Assembly (NCBI GenBank): GCA_015698045.1
Contig: BLAL01000156.1
Span: 1,674,001 to 1,738,000 of the forward strand
From: Rhizophagus clarus
Taxonomy: Eukaryota > Glomeromycota > Glomeromycetes > Glomerales > Glomeraceae
Length of the DNA stretch: 64,000 nucleotides
Direction of reading: 5' to 3'
Shown: in pieces, positions 35,563 to 46,410 of the stretch
How the letters are laid out: each line of letters begins with the position of its first letter
Position numbering within the stretch: position 1 is the stretch's first letter
Notes under the pieces: generated by a model
The model's input: only the letters and a program-made list of their open reading frames with translations
Database searches by the model: none
Told to the model about the DNA's origin: nothing
Program-made: the position numbers and the translations under genes

Positions 35563-38466
35563 ATGAGCGTTGGATCTATCCAAAAGGTTGTTGAAATTCC
35601 GCTTTCGATCTCGAACCAGACTGTTGAAATTGATTGTGACCAACTTGGAACAGCAGGGGAAACTCTAAATATGTTTGGTAATGAAATCATTGACATGAAA
35701 TATTGGATTCATTTTGCACTTTTCTATAACGTAAATCGTGAGTCACCTGAAGAAGCTGTTAGTATTTTAGAAAGAGGTCTTTTATCACCTGGATCAGTAG
35801 ATGAGCGTTGTAAATGCTTGAACTTACTTGCAAGTACTTACTTCAAAATGTACAAAGCACCAAAGTATCAAGCGAATATTGATCAAAAAAATCACTTTTT
35901 GGTTCAAGCTACAGAGAAATTCAACGAAGCATCACAACTTAATCCTCAAAATCTTATTTCCTTAGTGGGAAAAGGTCTTATATATCTTGCAAAAAAAGAC
36001 GTAGTGCAGGCGGGCCGCGAATTTTCAAATGCTTTAAGAATTTCGCCAAACTTTATACCGGCTCTTTTTGGTTTAGCTCGTATACAATATTCTCATAAAG
36101 CTTTCAAAGATGCTCTTGCAACATACCAAAGAATTGCTAGACTCAATCCTTTTATGACGCATCCAGATCCTCGGATTGGAATTGGTCTTTGTCTCAATAA
36201 ATTGAATAGGTTTAACGAAGCAGTCCAAGCCTTTGATAGAGCTATTACAATGAACCCAAATAGTGTACCCGCTAATATCCTTCTTGCCACTATTGAATTT
36301 GATATTGCTAAGCAACTTGATCCTTATAAAGATGTATCTGACGAAGAGAGACTAGCTAATTATTGCGCAGGCATGGAGCGCGTGGAATTAGCTCTTAATA
36401 TTGATCCTACCAAATCGAGTGCACTAATCCTTTTGGCGCACGGCTTTTATCTTCGAGAAGAGATGGACTTTGCGCTTGAAGCTTTAAGACGAGCTGAAAA
36501 ATATGCAGATTCCAGGTTTATGCAGTCCGAAACACATTATCAACTTGCTAGAGCATATCATTTTATAGAAGATTATGATAAGGCTTTTTATCATTATTAC
36601 CATGCAATAGACATTAATGAAAATCATACTTCAGCGCGTTACGGGTACGGACAAATGTTGATTCGTAATGGTTATTATGAAGAAGCTAAAGATGAGTTCG
36701 AAAAGTTATGGCACCTAAATATCAAGAATTTAGACGTCACCACGGTTTTATGCGTATTGAACGCTCATATTGGTTTTAATGATTCAGATCAATCAGTTAG
36801 GCAAAAAGCATTAAATGATTTCGATAGAATCTCGAAAGCCTTCGTAGAGGACAAATATAAAAATCCCGACATTTCAACAGTAAAGGCTTGGTTCTTTGAA
36901 CAAAAAAAGAATCCAGTTAAAGCACTTGCATCATTGAAAAAGGCGAAGGAATTATATGAACGTCTTCATAGGCCAGTTCCATTTGAACTTCTCAACAAAA
37001 TGGGGAACATGGCTTTTAAAGCTAAATTATATGAAGAAGCAATTGAACATTATAGTGAGGCCTTAAAAATAATTGAGAAATTGCCGGAGAAAGGAGGATA
37101 TCGTGGATTAACAGTGTGTTATAATAAGGGACGTGCTAACGAAGCTGCACATAAAACAGAACAAGCAAGAAAAATTTATAAGAAGATTATAGATCGTAGC
37201 CCTGAATTCGTGTTAGCACGGCTACGTCTAGCTGCAATTGAAGATAAACTCAAAAATCATCATAAAGTTGATGAAATAATTCATGAAGTTTTAGATCTCG
37301 ATGAAGAGAATATGGAAGTCAAAAAAATTCACGCTTTATATCAATTGAGACGTGGAGACTTTCAAACGCCTAGAAATCTCCTGCACTCTCTTGCAGAAAA
37401 AAATGATTTAGTAGCCATAACAGCATTAGGCAGTCTATACCTGATTAAGGCACGTCTGATCAAACAAGAGCATGAAAAACCACAGAGAGAAGCGTATTAT
37501 AAAAGAGCTGTGGAATTATTTCAAAGAGCTCTGAACTTAAACCCAAGAAATATATGGGCAGCTAATGGAATTACTGTGGCATTAGCAGAAACAGGAAGAA
37601 TGCAAGAAGCAAATGAAGGTTTTTGGAAAATACTTCAAAATTGCCCAAAGCCTGAATTCAATATCAATTATGCACATACTTGTGCTCTTTTAGGCGATTA
37701 TGGCAACGCAATACGTTTTTATGAAGTAGCTTCCAAGAAGTATCAACATAGGGATTACCAAATAATGGAATGGATTGCGAGAGTACATTATATAATTGGA
37801 AAAGAGCGAAAGGACCTTGAATCATTAGAAACAGCTTTGGATTGGACACAGAGAGCACTCCGATTGAAGCCAGATCATAAGATTGCGCTTCATAACCTTG
37901 CATTACTCCAACAAACCCGTGCTCAGTTAATCAGAGATGCTAAATTAGGTCAATCAAAAGTGGGCCAAACAGCTCCTATAGCTACAGCATCTCCAAATAT
38001 TTCATTGCCAGAATTAAAAAAAGTGATTGCTTGGGCCCAGTGGTCTACAAAAACATTTGAAGAGATACTTAAAGAAGAATATAAAAAAGTGATGTTTGAT
38101 CGTGATTTAGTGAAGAATCGTGTTGCCTTCATAAACTCGATGATTGGAAGTTTTGAAAAAAAGAAGAAAGAGCTCGAGGTGATTGAAGAACAGAAAGAAG
38201 TCGAAAGAACAGAAAGGAAAAGAATTGAAGAAGAAAAACAACGTATAGAAGAACAAAAAGTTGCGGAAGAGGCAGTGTTGGAAGAAGAAAGACGAAAGAG
38301 AGCTGCAGAGGAAGACAGAATAAGAAATGAACGCCTTCAGGAATATGCTGCAATGCAAAAGATATTATATGCACGAGAAGAAAAGTCAAAAAGGAGAAGA
38401 TACTCCTCCGATGAAGAAGACAGAGGAATGTCTTCTAAAAAGTCTCGTAGAGGTTTTAATATTTAA
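35563..38466 (+). CDS. CTR9: CTR9, Paf1 complex TPR scaffold
   Basis: A single intronless exon of 967 aa, in contrast to the 21-exon SMC2 next to it. Near-continuous tetratricopeptide repeats run from about residue 45 to 800, for example ALRISPNFIPALFGLARI, AITMNPNSVPANILLATIEF and ALNLNPRNIWAANGITVALA. The opening EIPLSISNQTVEIDCDQL and the wide TPR array followed by a highly charged Glu/Arg/Lys coiled coil (about 860-945) and a Ser-rich basic tail match Ctr9. As the scaffold of the Paf1 complex it couples RNA polymerase II elongation to H2B ubiquitination and H3K4/K36 methylation. The start is the first ATG after an A-rich leader. Confidence 0.95.
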   Translation: MSVGSIQKVVEIPLSISNQTVEIDCDQLGTAGETLNMFGNEIIDMKYWIHFALFYNVNRESPEEAVSILERGLLSPGSVDERCKCLNLLASTYFKMYKAPKYQANIDQKNHFLVQATEKFNEASQLNPQNLISLVGKGLIYLAKKDVVQAGREFSNALRISPNFIPALFGLARIQYSHKAFKDALATYQRIARLNPFMTHPDPRIGIGLCLNKLNRFNEAVQAFDRAITMNPNSVPANILLATIEFDIAKQLDPYKDVSDEERLANYCAGMERVELALNIDPTKSSALILLAHGFYLREEMDFALEALRRAEKYADSRFMQSETHYQLARAYHFIEDYDKAFYHYYHAIDINENHTSARYGYGQMLIRNGYYEEAKDEFEKLWHLNIKNLDVTTVLCVLNAHIGFNDSDQSVRQKALNDFDRISKAFVEDKYKNPDISTVKAWFFEQKKNPVKALASLKKAKELYERLHRPVPFELLNKMGNMAFKAKLYEEAIEHYSEALKIIEKLPEKGGYRGLTVCYNKGRANEAAHKTEQARKIYKKIIDRSPEFVLARLRLAAIEDKLKNHHKVDEIIHEVLDLDEENMEVKKIHALYQLRRGDFQTPRNLLHSLAEKNDLVAITALGSLYLIKARLIKQEHEKPQREAYYKRAVELFQRALNLNPRNIWAANGITVALAETGRMQEANEGFWKILQNCPKPEFNINYAHTCALLGDYGNAIRFYEVASKKYQHRDYQIMEWIARVHYIIGKERKDLESLETALDWTQRALRLKPDHKIALHNLALLQQTRAQLIRDAKLGQSKVGQTAPIATASPNISLPELKKVIAWAQWSTKTFEEILKEEYKKVMFDRDLVKNRVAFINSMIGSFEKKKKELEVIEEQKEVERTERKRIEEEKQRIEEQKVAEEAVLEEERRKRAAEEDRIRNERLQEYAAMQKILYAREEKSKRRRYSSDEEDRGMSSKKSRRGFNI

Positions 38467-39483
38467 AAAAAAAAAATGATTTCACCCTATATAATCTGTA
38501 AATTTTAAATTGATTTTTTTGTAATTAATAATTTTTATTTTTTTTGTTTCTTTTTTTGTAAAATAATCTATTCTATATTTTATAAATAAACACTATAATA
38601 TTTACTAGATCTTAGAGAATTTTATGTCATTTGATAATTTAATAATTAACTAAGTCAGCTTATTAGTAAATGAATTACATGGAAATGAGTACCCATAATA
38701 TACCATAATATACATAAAAAATCATAGCAAATAGGTCTTAATCGATGTCATTTAAACATGTAGCATGTAAATCAGTTAAAAAAAAGATACATCCAAAAAT
38801 TTGATAAGCTTTAAATAATCAGGGGCATAATCAATCCAATTCATTTTGATTGGACATATTTTAAAATTTTGCTCGACCATACCATACTTAGCTAATCTTA
38901 ACCTTACACTTTCGAGCCAGTATATTTTTTTATTAAACTCGAATGAGCGTTTTTCTGAAATAACACTATTTTTTGAACTCTAACAAGATTAACTAATTAT
39001 ACATGCACAAAAAATTTTTTTTATCAATTGTTATGAAAATGATAAGATAAATATGCTAAATAATTATGCAATGACAAAATTACAAATATTAACAAAAAAA
39101 CAACTATACACAAAAAAATAATAACCGATTGTTCAATCAATAAATTTTTAAACAAAAAAAAAATGTGAATGAATTTGACCAAAAAAGAAGTTAAACCATT
39201 GCAACTTCTTTTTCAAAATAAATGTATTAAAAAATTATAAAGTAATATACATAAACCAAATTGTTTAGGAAAAAAATTTTTCCATCAAAATTACTATTCC
39301 CATTGAAATCGCTATAAAATGTCTTGAATAATTATCACTAAACTCTAAAACTTCTCAAGTAACCAAATTACAAGACGTATTTAAATAATGATAATATGGC
39401 GCATTCAACGCCAACAAAAGATCAAGTCAACCTTTGAAATAAAAGACCCCCCTGCAAATATTGAAAAAAATTCAATTAATTTA
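38467..39483. other. Convergent intergenic DNA
   Basis: About 1.0 kb between the convergent 3' ends of CTR9 and the Rab GEF gene. It contains an ataccataat duplication near 38692-38715, poly-A runs and otherwise unremarkable AT-rich sequence. No gene is visible. Confidence 0.6.
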
Positions 39484-41280
39484 TTACCCTGTAAGGCCAC
39501 TATTTAAAGAATTTGAATCTTTCTCTGTATCATCATCGGGTGTATCTGGAGGAGTGTTTAAATTTAAAAGACTAGATTCCCGTGGTGGTGCAACAATTTG
39601 TACGGCAGCTGGTTCGTCAACCATCGTTATTTCAGCTTCTCCATTTTGATTCGGCTGATTTTCACCAGTCTCAGAAGGTGCGCGAGAAGGTTTCTTCGCA
39701 GAAGCTAATTCTGCACTTTTAATTCCAAGTGTATTTAGCATAGAAGGTAACGCTCCTAACCTTGCATAAAACATTTGTAAACGTAATCTTAAACATTCAG
39801 CATAAAGGTCAACAATTGGCCTATTATTATATAAACCTTGACGAATATTACGAATAAATACATAAAATTCGCAAACAGCCACCAGCCGATCACGGCAATA
39901 ACGGTCAATTAAAGACCAATCATCTAAATTTGTTATACGATATTGAAAAGGTAAAGGACCAATTCGACCACAACATTGACAGCCTATCCTTGGAGAATTT
40001 GAATTTCCTGAAAGACGTTCCCATAACATTGGCTTAGAAGCAGAATTACGAATAGGAGAATGTGAATTTAAAGCTTGTTCTTTATCAGCACCAGGAGGTG
40101 ATTCTTCAATAAAACAAGTATTTGCAACAATAGCATCAACTATTCTACGTGAAGAAACACGAGGGTTACTTCCAAATCTCATACAAGGATCCACATCTTC
40201 TTCTAAACAATGACGCATAAAAGGAATTGTATGAATTTTCTGAAGTCTTACGGTCGAACTTTGTTCAACAAATTCCTGAAAATCCACAATCAGTTCATTA
40301 TCAATACCAATTCCGTCAACACCTGTGGGACCAGGTAAAGTAGCAGCAGCGTCAGGTGATTTTTCACGCAAACCAAATAATTCAGCGAAATCAATACTTG
40401 CTCTAAATGAAGGATCACTTGAGCTTGATCTTTTACTTTCTGGTTGTGGTTGATTTTGTACTAATTGTTCCATTTTCTCTCTTAATTCTTTAAGCTGAGA
40501 ACTCTCGGCCATTAGACGTTCCTGAGTTTCTTTAAGTTGTTTTTCTAATGCTTTTTGTTGAACTTCTAAATCATATCTTTCTTTTGCAGCTGAAGCTACC
40601 ATTCCGTTAGCTTGTTCAAACAAGACTCTACTCAATTCTTCTAATTCACCCTCAACTACCTCTTTAGAATGCTGTAATTCTGCAACTTTAGTAATTTCAT
40701 CGACAAATTTATCATTTAATATGGCCATATCTTTTTGTAAAGCAGAAAATTCATCAGTTTTTACGTCAATTTGATCTTCCAATTCTTCAATTCTTTTACG
40801 TAAATTCTCAATTTCGTCATTTTGTCTTTCTACTTTATCAAATTCTTCTTTTATTCTATTATTAGCAATTTCTAAATCGTCAAGTTGTTGTAATCGTTGT
40901 TTATGTAAATCTACTAACGCAGGAACAACTCTTTCACATCTATTACAATTCGCTGTTCCGGGAATTATGCTTAATTTTTGACAATAACATTGCTTTAAAT
41001 CATTTTCAACTATAACTTCACCATTCTCGTAAGCTTTAATTGTCGTGTCAGCAGATGTTAAAGGTTGATCATTCAATGAACCTAATTCGTCTAAAACCTT
41101 GGCAGATTCTTCTACAACAACGCTCGGTATAGAATCTGTATTAGATTGTACTTTTGGACTAGGTTCATTGGTTTGTTCAATGACTGCTTGAATTCTGGCA
41201 TGTAATTTTTCAATGTCTTTGGCTGTATAATCTTTAGTTCCATTTGTTACAGGAATTGTAGGTGGCTCGGCTTCAGTCAT
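39484..41280 (-). CDS. SEC2: Sec2/Rabin8-type Rab guanine-nucleotide exchange factor
   Basis: Single exon, 598 aa. After a disordered N-terminus with a Cys cluster (CYCQ...CNRC, about 98-118) there is a long parallel coiled coil (about 120-270), the type of helix pair that forms the Sec2 GEF domain for Sec4/Rab8. The C-terminal domain resembles Rabin8/Sec2: FVEQSSTVRLQKIHTIPFMR, ERLSGNSNSPRIGCQCCGR, PFQYRITNLDDWSLIDRYCR and VCEFYVFIRNIRQGL, a likely exocyst or upstream-Rab interacting region. It should act on post-Golgi secretory vesicles, which matters for polarised hyphal growth (family knowledge). The tail is Pro/Thr/Asp-rich. No intron was needed. Confidence 0.88.
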   Translation of the reverse strand: MTEAEPPTIPVTNGTKDYTAKDIEKLHARIQAVIEQTNEPSPKVQSNTDSIPSVVVEESAKVLDELGSLNDQPLTSADTTIKAYENGEVIVENDLKQCYCQKLSIIPGTANCNRCERVVPALVDLHKQRLQQLDDLEIANNRIKEEFDKVERQNDEIENLRKRIEELEDQIDVKTDEFSALQKDMAILNDKFVDEITKVAELQHSKEVVEGELEELSRVLFEQANGMVASAAKERYDLEVQQKALEKQLKETQERLMAESSQLKELREKMEQLVQNQPQPESKRSSSSDPSFRASIDFAELFGLREKSPDAAATLPGPTGVDGIGIDNELIVDFQEFVEQSSTVRLQKIHTIPFMRHCLEEDVDPCMRFGSNPRVSSRRIVDAIVANTCFIEESPPGADKEQALNSHSPIRNSASKPMLWERLSGNSNSPRIGCQCCGRIGPLPFQYRITNLDDWSLIDRYCRDRLVAVCEFYVFIRNIRQGLYNNRPIVDLYAECLRLRLQMFYARLGALPSMLNTLGIKSAELASAKKPSRAPSETGENQPNQNGEAEITMVDEPAAVQIVAPPRESSLLNLNTPPDTPDDDTEKDSNSLNSGLTG

Positions 41281-41767
41281 GACGAATTGTTAAGTTAATA
41301 TTACAAAAAAAAAAAATATTTATAATAAAGTACAAGAAGACTTTTTTTGTTTTTTTTTTTTTTTGAATATAAAGCAGTGAGAAGGTTGAGGAGTGCTTCT
41401 ACAATAACGTATTTCGATTTGGATCGTAAATAAAAGCAAACCAAAAGCTGGTTTTTCTTACCGGTTTAAATTATAAACACAAAAAAAAAAAAAAAGAAAA
41501 AAAGTTTTCTTACGATTTTAAACCACGAAATCTTTTTTATACTTAATTATAATTGAAACAAAAAAGAGTCAATGTGATAAATTAAATATCATCGAAATGG
41601 CGGTTATGTGGCTAAGTTCAATTTACCAAATTAATTTTGATTGGTTCAACGTTGGTTGCAATTTTCTGAATTCTATACCTAAAAACAGAGGATGTTCAAT
41701 TTCCGGATTTTAATTTTCTAGCTTTTCAGTTTCGTTCGAAACTTTTACTACACGGTTAAAAACAACT
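41281..41767. promoter_or_regulatory. Divergent upstream region, Rab GEF / PBDC1
   Basis: 487 bp between divergent starts, with several A and T homopolymers up to about 15 nt near 41300-41500. No specific site was recognised. Confidence 0.4.
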
Positions 41768-42532
41768 ATGGCACTACCTAGCGCTGATGAGCTTGAACAG
41801 CTCCCGGAGATTGGTTAGTTTTTAATTCCTTTTGTTGAAAAATTTTTCTTATAATCAATCCCAGTTTTTTAAATAAACCTTCTCTTTAAAAAGAAAAGCA
41901 ATGGGCGGTCAAAGCCACGCAATATGCAGAAACATATTTTAGATTGATATCGAGTATTGACGGAAAATCTCTTCGATTAACGCCGTATTTATTTATTACT
42001 TGCTTGTTCATATATTTAAGAATTTATAAAAAAGAATATTTTTTTAAAGTAATTTTTTTATTATAATTAGCATTGATGATGAAATTTATCAAGATTTTCA
42101 AAATACTTTCCCAAATTTTTCATTAATTGAAATAGATGAAGAAGAAATGAAATCTACTAACGGAAAAGAAATTTGGAGAAATTGGATTATGAAATATGAA
42201 AAGCGCGTTAATGATTATAATTTTGGTACCTTATTAAGAAAAAATGTTGATGGTGATTATACTGAGGAAAACACAATGTTTGGTAAGTTAATTGTGGGGC
42301 CTTACACAGATACAATGATCGGGGATAAAGATTGTGATGATCATATTATTAACCATCATTTTTTGATCTTGAATTATATAGTTACACGAATGCAGGTACG
42401 GGTAATTTTTTGCATTTTAAAAATTCTTTTATGATATATAACTTTTTAATTTTCTTATAGTTTTATGCAATTGAAATAGCAAGAAATAAGCAAGGCTTGA
42501 ATTCACATTTGGCTCAAAAGAAAATGACATAA
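41768..42532 (+). CDS. PBDC1: PBDC1 family protein (yeast YPL225W homologue)
   Basis: Five exons (41768-41813, 41894-41984, 42071-42282, 42382-42395, 42461-42532) give 144 aa. The sequence follows the family closely: QWAVKATQYAETYFRLI, DDEIYQDFQNTFPNF, EIWRNWIMKYEKRVNDYNFG, TLLR and the closing FYAIEIARNKQGLN. Exon 4 is a 14-nt microexon encoding VTRMQ; without it the frame and the family motif fail. Homologues are reported to act as a chaperone for nascent eEF1A (family knowledge). The open frame that reads through intron 3 as coding is not the product. Confidence 0.92.
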
Positions 42533-43169
42533 TAAACTAATCAAAAATTATATAATTTCCAAAAAAAAAAAAATAAAATAATATTTATATACATTTAATA
42601 CTAGGAAAATATTTTTATTTATATAAATCTTAAAATTATAATATTAATATTAACTATAATCTTAAAAAAAAAAAATTTTAATAAATTTTACTTTTTCAAT
42701 TAAAAATAATATGAAATCTGATATTTATTTAAAATAATATGTCAAATGATATTAATAGAATATAGGAATAATTTATAAAATAGAAAATTAGTTTGAAATT
42801 TGATAAGTTTTTTATATATAATAGATACTTAAATAAGTATTTTATTATTATTTTGTAAACTAATAAAATGTTATTTTGAATCCAATCTTTTTATTAATTT
42901 TTTTAATTTATATTTTTTTTTAACAAATTTGTATTTATATTATATTGTTTATAAAAGTTTAAAGGAAAAAAAAATCAATAAAAAAAAATTTTATAAAACT
43001 ACATAACTTTTATGAGTTTTGCTAACTTGCCCCTCCATTAATTTTTATTGGCTAATTTTATTTTTTGCAAAAGTAAAAAAAAAAAACAAAATAAAATTTA
43101 TTTATAAATTAAAGCTGAATAAAATTATACATTTGTATATTAAAAAATCGTTTATTTTATTTAATTATT

Positions 43170-43730
43170 ACAGGACAGAAAAAAAAATAGATTGAAACAA
43201 ATACAAAATAAAACAATTGGAAAAGAAATCAAATATCAAATTGAAAAATTGAAATTAAATCAATGATAAAAATACAAAGTCAAAACCAAAACCAAAAAAA
43301 ATTGAAATAAACTAAAGCCTGAAAAATAAAAAGATCAAACAATATCACAAAGTATAAAAAAACAAAATTAAGAAAATCCAACCAAAAAGAACCCAACCAA
43401 AAAGAAAAGAGAATCCAACCATAATCCAGGAAGAAACCCAAAAAGAAACTGACTGAAATACAAGAATTTCAAGTAAATAGAACCCCCAAAAAAAATGCAA
43501 GAGAAAAAAACCAAGTAAAATCCAAGAAAACGTAAAAAAATAAATCAAAAACAGAAAAAAAATACAAGAAAACCCCACCAGAAAGAAACTAAAAAGCTCA
43601 AAAAGAAATACGCATAAATCTGAAAAGAAGCCCAGGAGACCAAGAAGAAATCCAAGAAGAATCCCAGAAAAATCTGACCAAAGGAAAGAAAGAGGATTAA
43701 TTAGTTGTTGTAAAGGAAATATATTTTCAC
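43170..43730. repeat. Purine-biased degenerate repeat tract
   Basis: About 560 bp in which the plus strand is nearly all A, G and C with few T, built from variants of ccaaaaagaaa and aatccaag. The strand asymmetry is strong against flanking DNA. The unit is too degenerate to be called a clean satellite. Confidence 0.65.
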
Positions 43731-44257
43731 GATTCCAAAAAATCTGAAACTTACTGTTTATTAAAGCATCAAAGAATCTATAAAAAAAAAGAAGAAAATA
43801 TTAATCAGCAAGAAATAAAAAAACAATAAATAAATCCAAGAACATACTGTGTTAAAGGCCAAAGTTTGAAATGTTAAAGGTAAAGAAAGAGTAGAAGAAA
43901 GAGTGGAAGACCAGAAACACCATGATAAACAAATAAATAATTTGTGAAATGTTACGTAAATTTTTTCAAATAAAAATTACCAGGTTAAATCACCTAGTTA
44001 AATTACTTCAGATTAAAATTAGTCTTAGTATACTACAGTATATATTTAATATAATAAAAAATACTATATAACAAATTATTAATATAAGACAGATATTAAT
44101 ATATAAAAAAATTCTTAATTAACTAAATTTATTAATTATAAGCTATATATTATTTACTTATATAAAATAAAATTATAAAACAGTATATAAAAAAATAATC
44201 TTTTTTATATTCTAAGTTTTAGATAAGCTCAAAGCTCTTTTCAGATTTTATTTTAAA

Positions 44258-44520
44258 GGTTAGAGATTCTGGATGTTGAAGAACAGCCCTGGACTCATCA
44301 CTTCAAAGGTTAGAGGTCCTTGACACTAAAAAACAGTTCTGAACTTTCCATTCAAAAGTTAAAGTCTTCAATTATATTAATTTATTTAATAAACATTATA
44401 AACATTTGATTTTTATATTTTTTTTAGGTCTGGAAACCAAAGTACAGCTCCAGACTTTCTTTTTTATTATTTTTTAATTTTTTTTGGGATCCAGAAGCTG
44501 AAGTACAACTCTAAACTTTT
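44258..44520. repeat. Degenerate repeat, about 4 copies
   Basis: Four segments share an order like ggt-c-gaag---aagtacagctc-gaacttt. They start at about 44258 (ggttagagattctggatg), 44308 (ggttagaggtccttgac), 44426 (ggtctggaaaccaaag) and 44485 (gggatccagaagctgaag). The first pair is directly tandem at 50 bp; the other pair is spaced by about 60 bp after a T-rich insertion. Non-coding. Confidence 0.65.
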
Positions 44521-44634
44521 TTATTGATTTAATTTAATTATATTTATTCTAAAAATTTTTACAGATTTTTTGATATTTGCAGATTTATGCAGAAACTCAT
44601 AAAAAATTTTAGTGCTGTGCAATGGTATATCTTT

Positions 44635-44675
44635 AGATCTGTGTAGAATTGAATTCTGCAGAATTGCACAGATCT
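44635..44675. repeat. Short perfect inverted repeat
   Basis: agatctgtg (44635-44643) pairs exactly with cacagatct (44667-44675). The 23-nt loop is itself partly palindromic (gaattgaattc). It sits among several related gcagat/ctgtgca words between 44580 and 44680. Confidence 0.75.
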
Positions 44676-45779
44676 GCAAACCAAAATTTTTACTAATATA
44701 TTATTAAATAATCCTATAATTATTCAATAAAAAAAAATCTTTTTTTTATATAAAATATAAAAAAATTTTATAAAAAAAATTAGTTATTAATTGTAATAAC
44801 TTAATAACTTTAGTAAATGTTTTTAAATGATTATATTTTTATTCTTTTTTTTTTTTTTTTTAGTCAAAACTAGTGCACAATTTATTTATTAATGATGATC
44901 TGATGATATATATTAATAATTATTAAGCCAACTCATCTAATAGGCCATAGCTACTATTGATAAGAATAAGTTATGACCCTTTACTTTAAAATTTCCAGTA
45001 TATAAATTTTTTGATTTTTTATATGTACTATTTAATTATATTAAAAAAGAATTATTCAAATTTTTAATTCTTTTATTAATATATTCATTATTAAAATTAT
45101 AGATACTACCCAAATTATTTTAAATCCCAAATTAATTTGTATATTTTAGTTATTATAATTCTAAATTAATTTGAATTTATATATTTAAGCTATCATAATT
45201 CTAATCTGAATGACATTTATAATTAAAATTATTTTCTAAATAATTATTAAATAGTACATATTTATTATTATCATCATTATTTATGACTAATTGACTTATA
45301 TTCAAGTTATGAATTTGTAACTTAACTTTTATTTTTGCTATTTTAGCAATTTTTTTCTTCATAATATTTTTTTGAAAAAAAATTATATAACATATAATTT
45401 TTTTAATTATAATCTGTATATTATATTATATTATATTAATTTAAAATTTATTACATAAAAATTACATAATTTTAAATTTAGATAACATAATTAAATTATT
45501 AATTTTTAAAATATTAAAATATAATCAATATTTTATTTTTTTAATAAATTAACTAATAATTCTTAAAATATATATTATGAATTTTAAAAATTATTGGTTA
45601 ATTTTTTAAATATATATTAAAAATTTTTTTTTTAAAATAATTTAAAGTTAACTAATTATTATTATAAGCTATTGGTTATAATGTACTGTAAATTTAAATA
45701 AATCTTAATTATTATTCAATTAATAAAATCATTAATTCTTAGTAATTATCTAAATTAATAAATTAAATATAAATCATTA

Positions 45780-45936
45780 TTATTGCAAATATATATAAAA
45801 TATAATAATGCTATAATTATAAGATTATAAGTACCAAATAACTGTTTTATTAGGCTTATATAACCTGTATTTATTATATATTTAATAGTAAGTTATATTA
45901 ACATAAATTTTTAATTAACAAATACTTAATAAAAGT
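45780..45936 (+). repeat. Dispersed repeat, copy B
   Basis: Second copy of the repeat at 6071-6222, in the same orientation. It starts with ttattgcaaatatatataa and retains the aataatgcta, TTATTAGG/CTTATATAA, TTATATTAACATAAATTT and AATTAACAAATAC words. Several substitutions and small indels separate the copies. Confidence 0.6.
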
Positions 45937-46009
45937 ATATATTAAAATCAAATAATATAATAATATAATATAATTTAATAATTACTATAAAAGGGTATAA
46001 GTGAACTGA

Positions 46010-46410
46010 ATCTTTTAAGATAATAATAAAATATAGATATAAACTTTTGAATAGAAGACTAGTTCAAAATTTTAATAAATTAGCTATATAAAAATATATA
46101 TTTTTGTAACTTTATATAACTAATAAACTTATGAATTATATTATTCTTATAAAGAAAAAAAAATTTAAATACAATATTTTATATTTTAATATATTTGTAT
46201 TAATATATAATTTTTTATATTTTTTAGGAAATAAAAAATTATAATTTAATTTATTTTTTATTTTTTTTTTTTTCTTTTGCAAGATAATGCAATTCATGAG
46301 TTTATTAATTATATGATGTTACAAAACATCTGTTTTTTATATAGCTAATTTATAAACTCTAAACTGGTTACCCATCCAAAAGATTGCTTTTATGCCCTAT
46401 TATCACTTAT
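46010..46410. mobile_element. Long inverted repeat, MITE-like
   Basis: The left arm (about 46010-46160) and right arm (about 46265-46410) are reverse complements with scattered mismatches. Matching words include ttagctatataaaa (46079) with ttttatatagctaa (46336), gtaac (46110) with gttac (46317), actaataaactta-tgaatt with aattcatgagtttatta, and cttttgaatagaagactagtt with aaactggttacccatccaaaag. The spacer is about 100 bp of A/T-rich DNA. No coding capacity and no obvious target duplication were found. Confidence 0.65.

Noticed and set aside
38107..38389. Phe/Leu-rich minus-strand frames resembling membrane proteins
   Set aside because: Antisense reflection of the Glu/Lys-rich coiled coil of CTR9.
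43345..43578. 77-aa minus-strand open frame
   Set aside because: Phe/Trp/Leu low complexity created by the purine-biased repeat tract; no start context, splice or family support.
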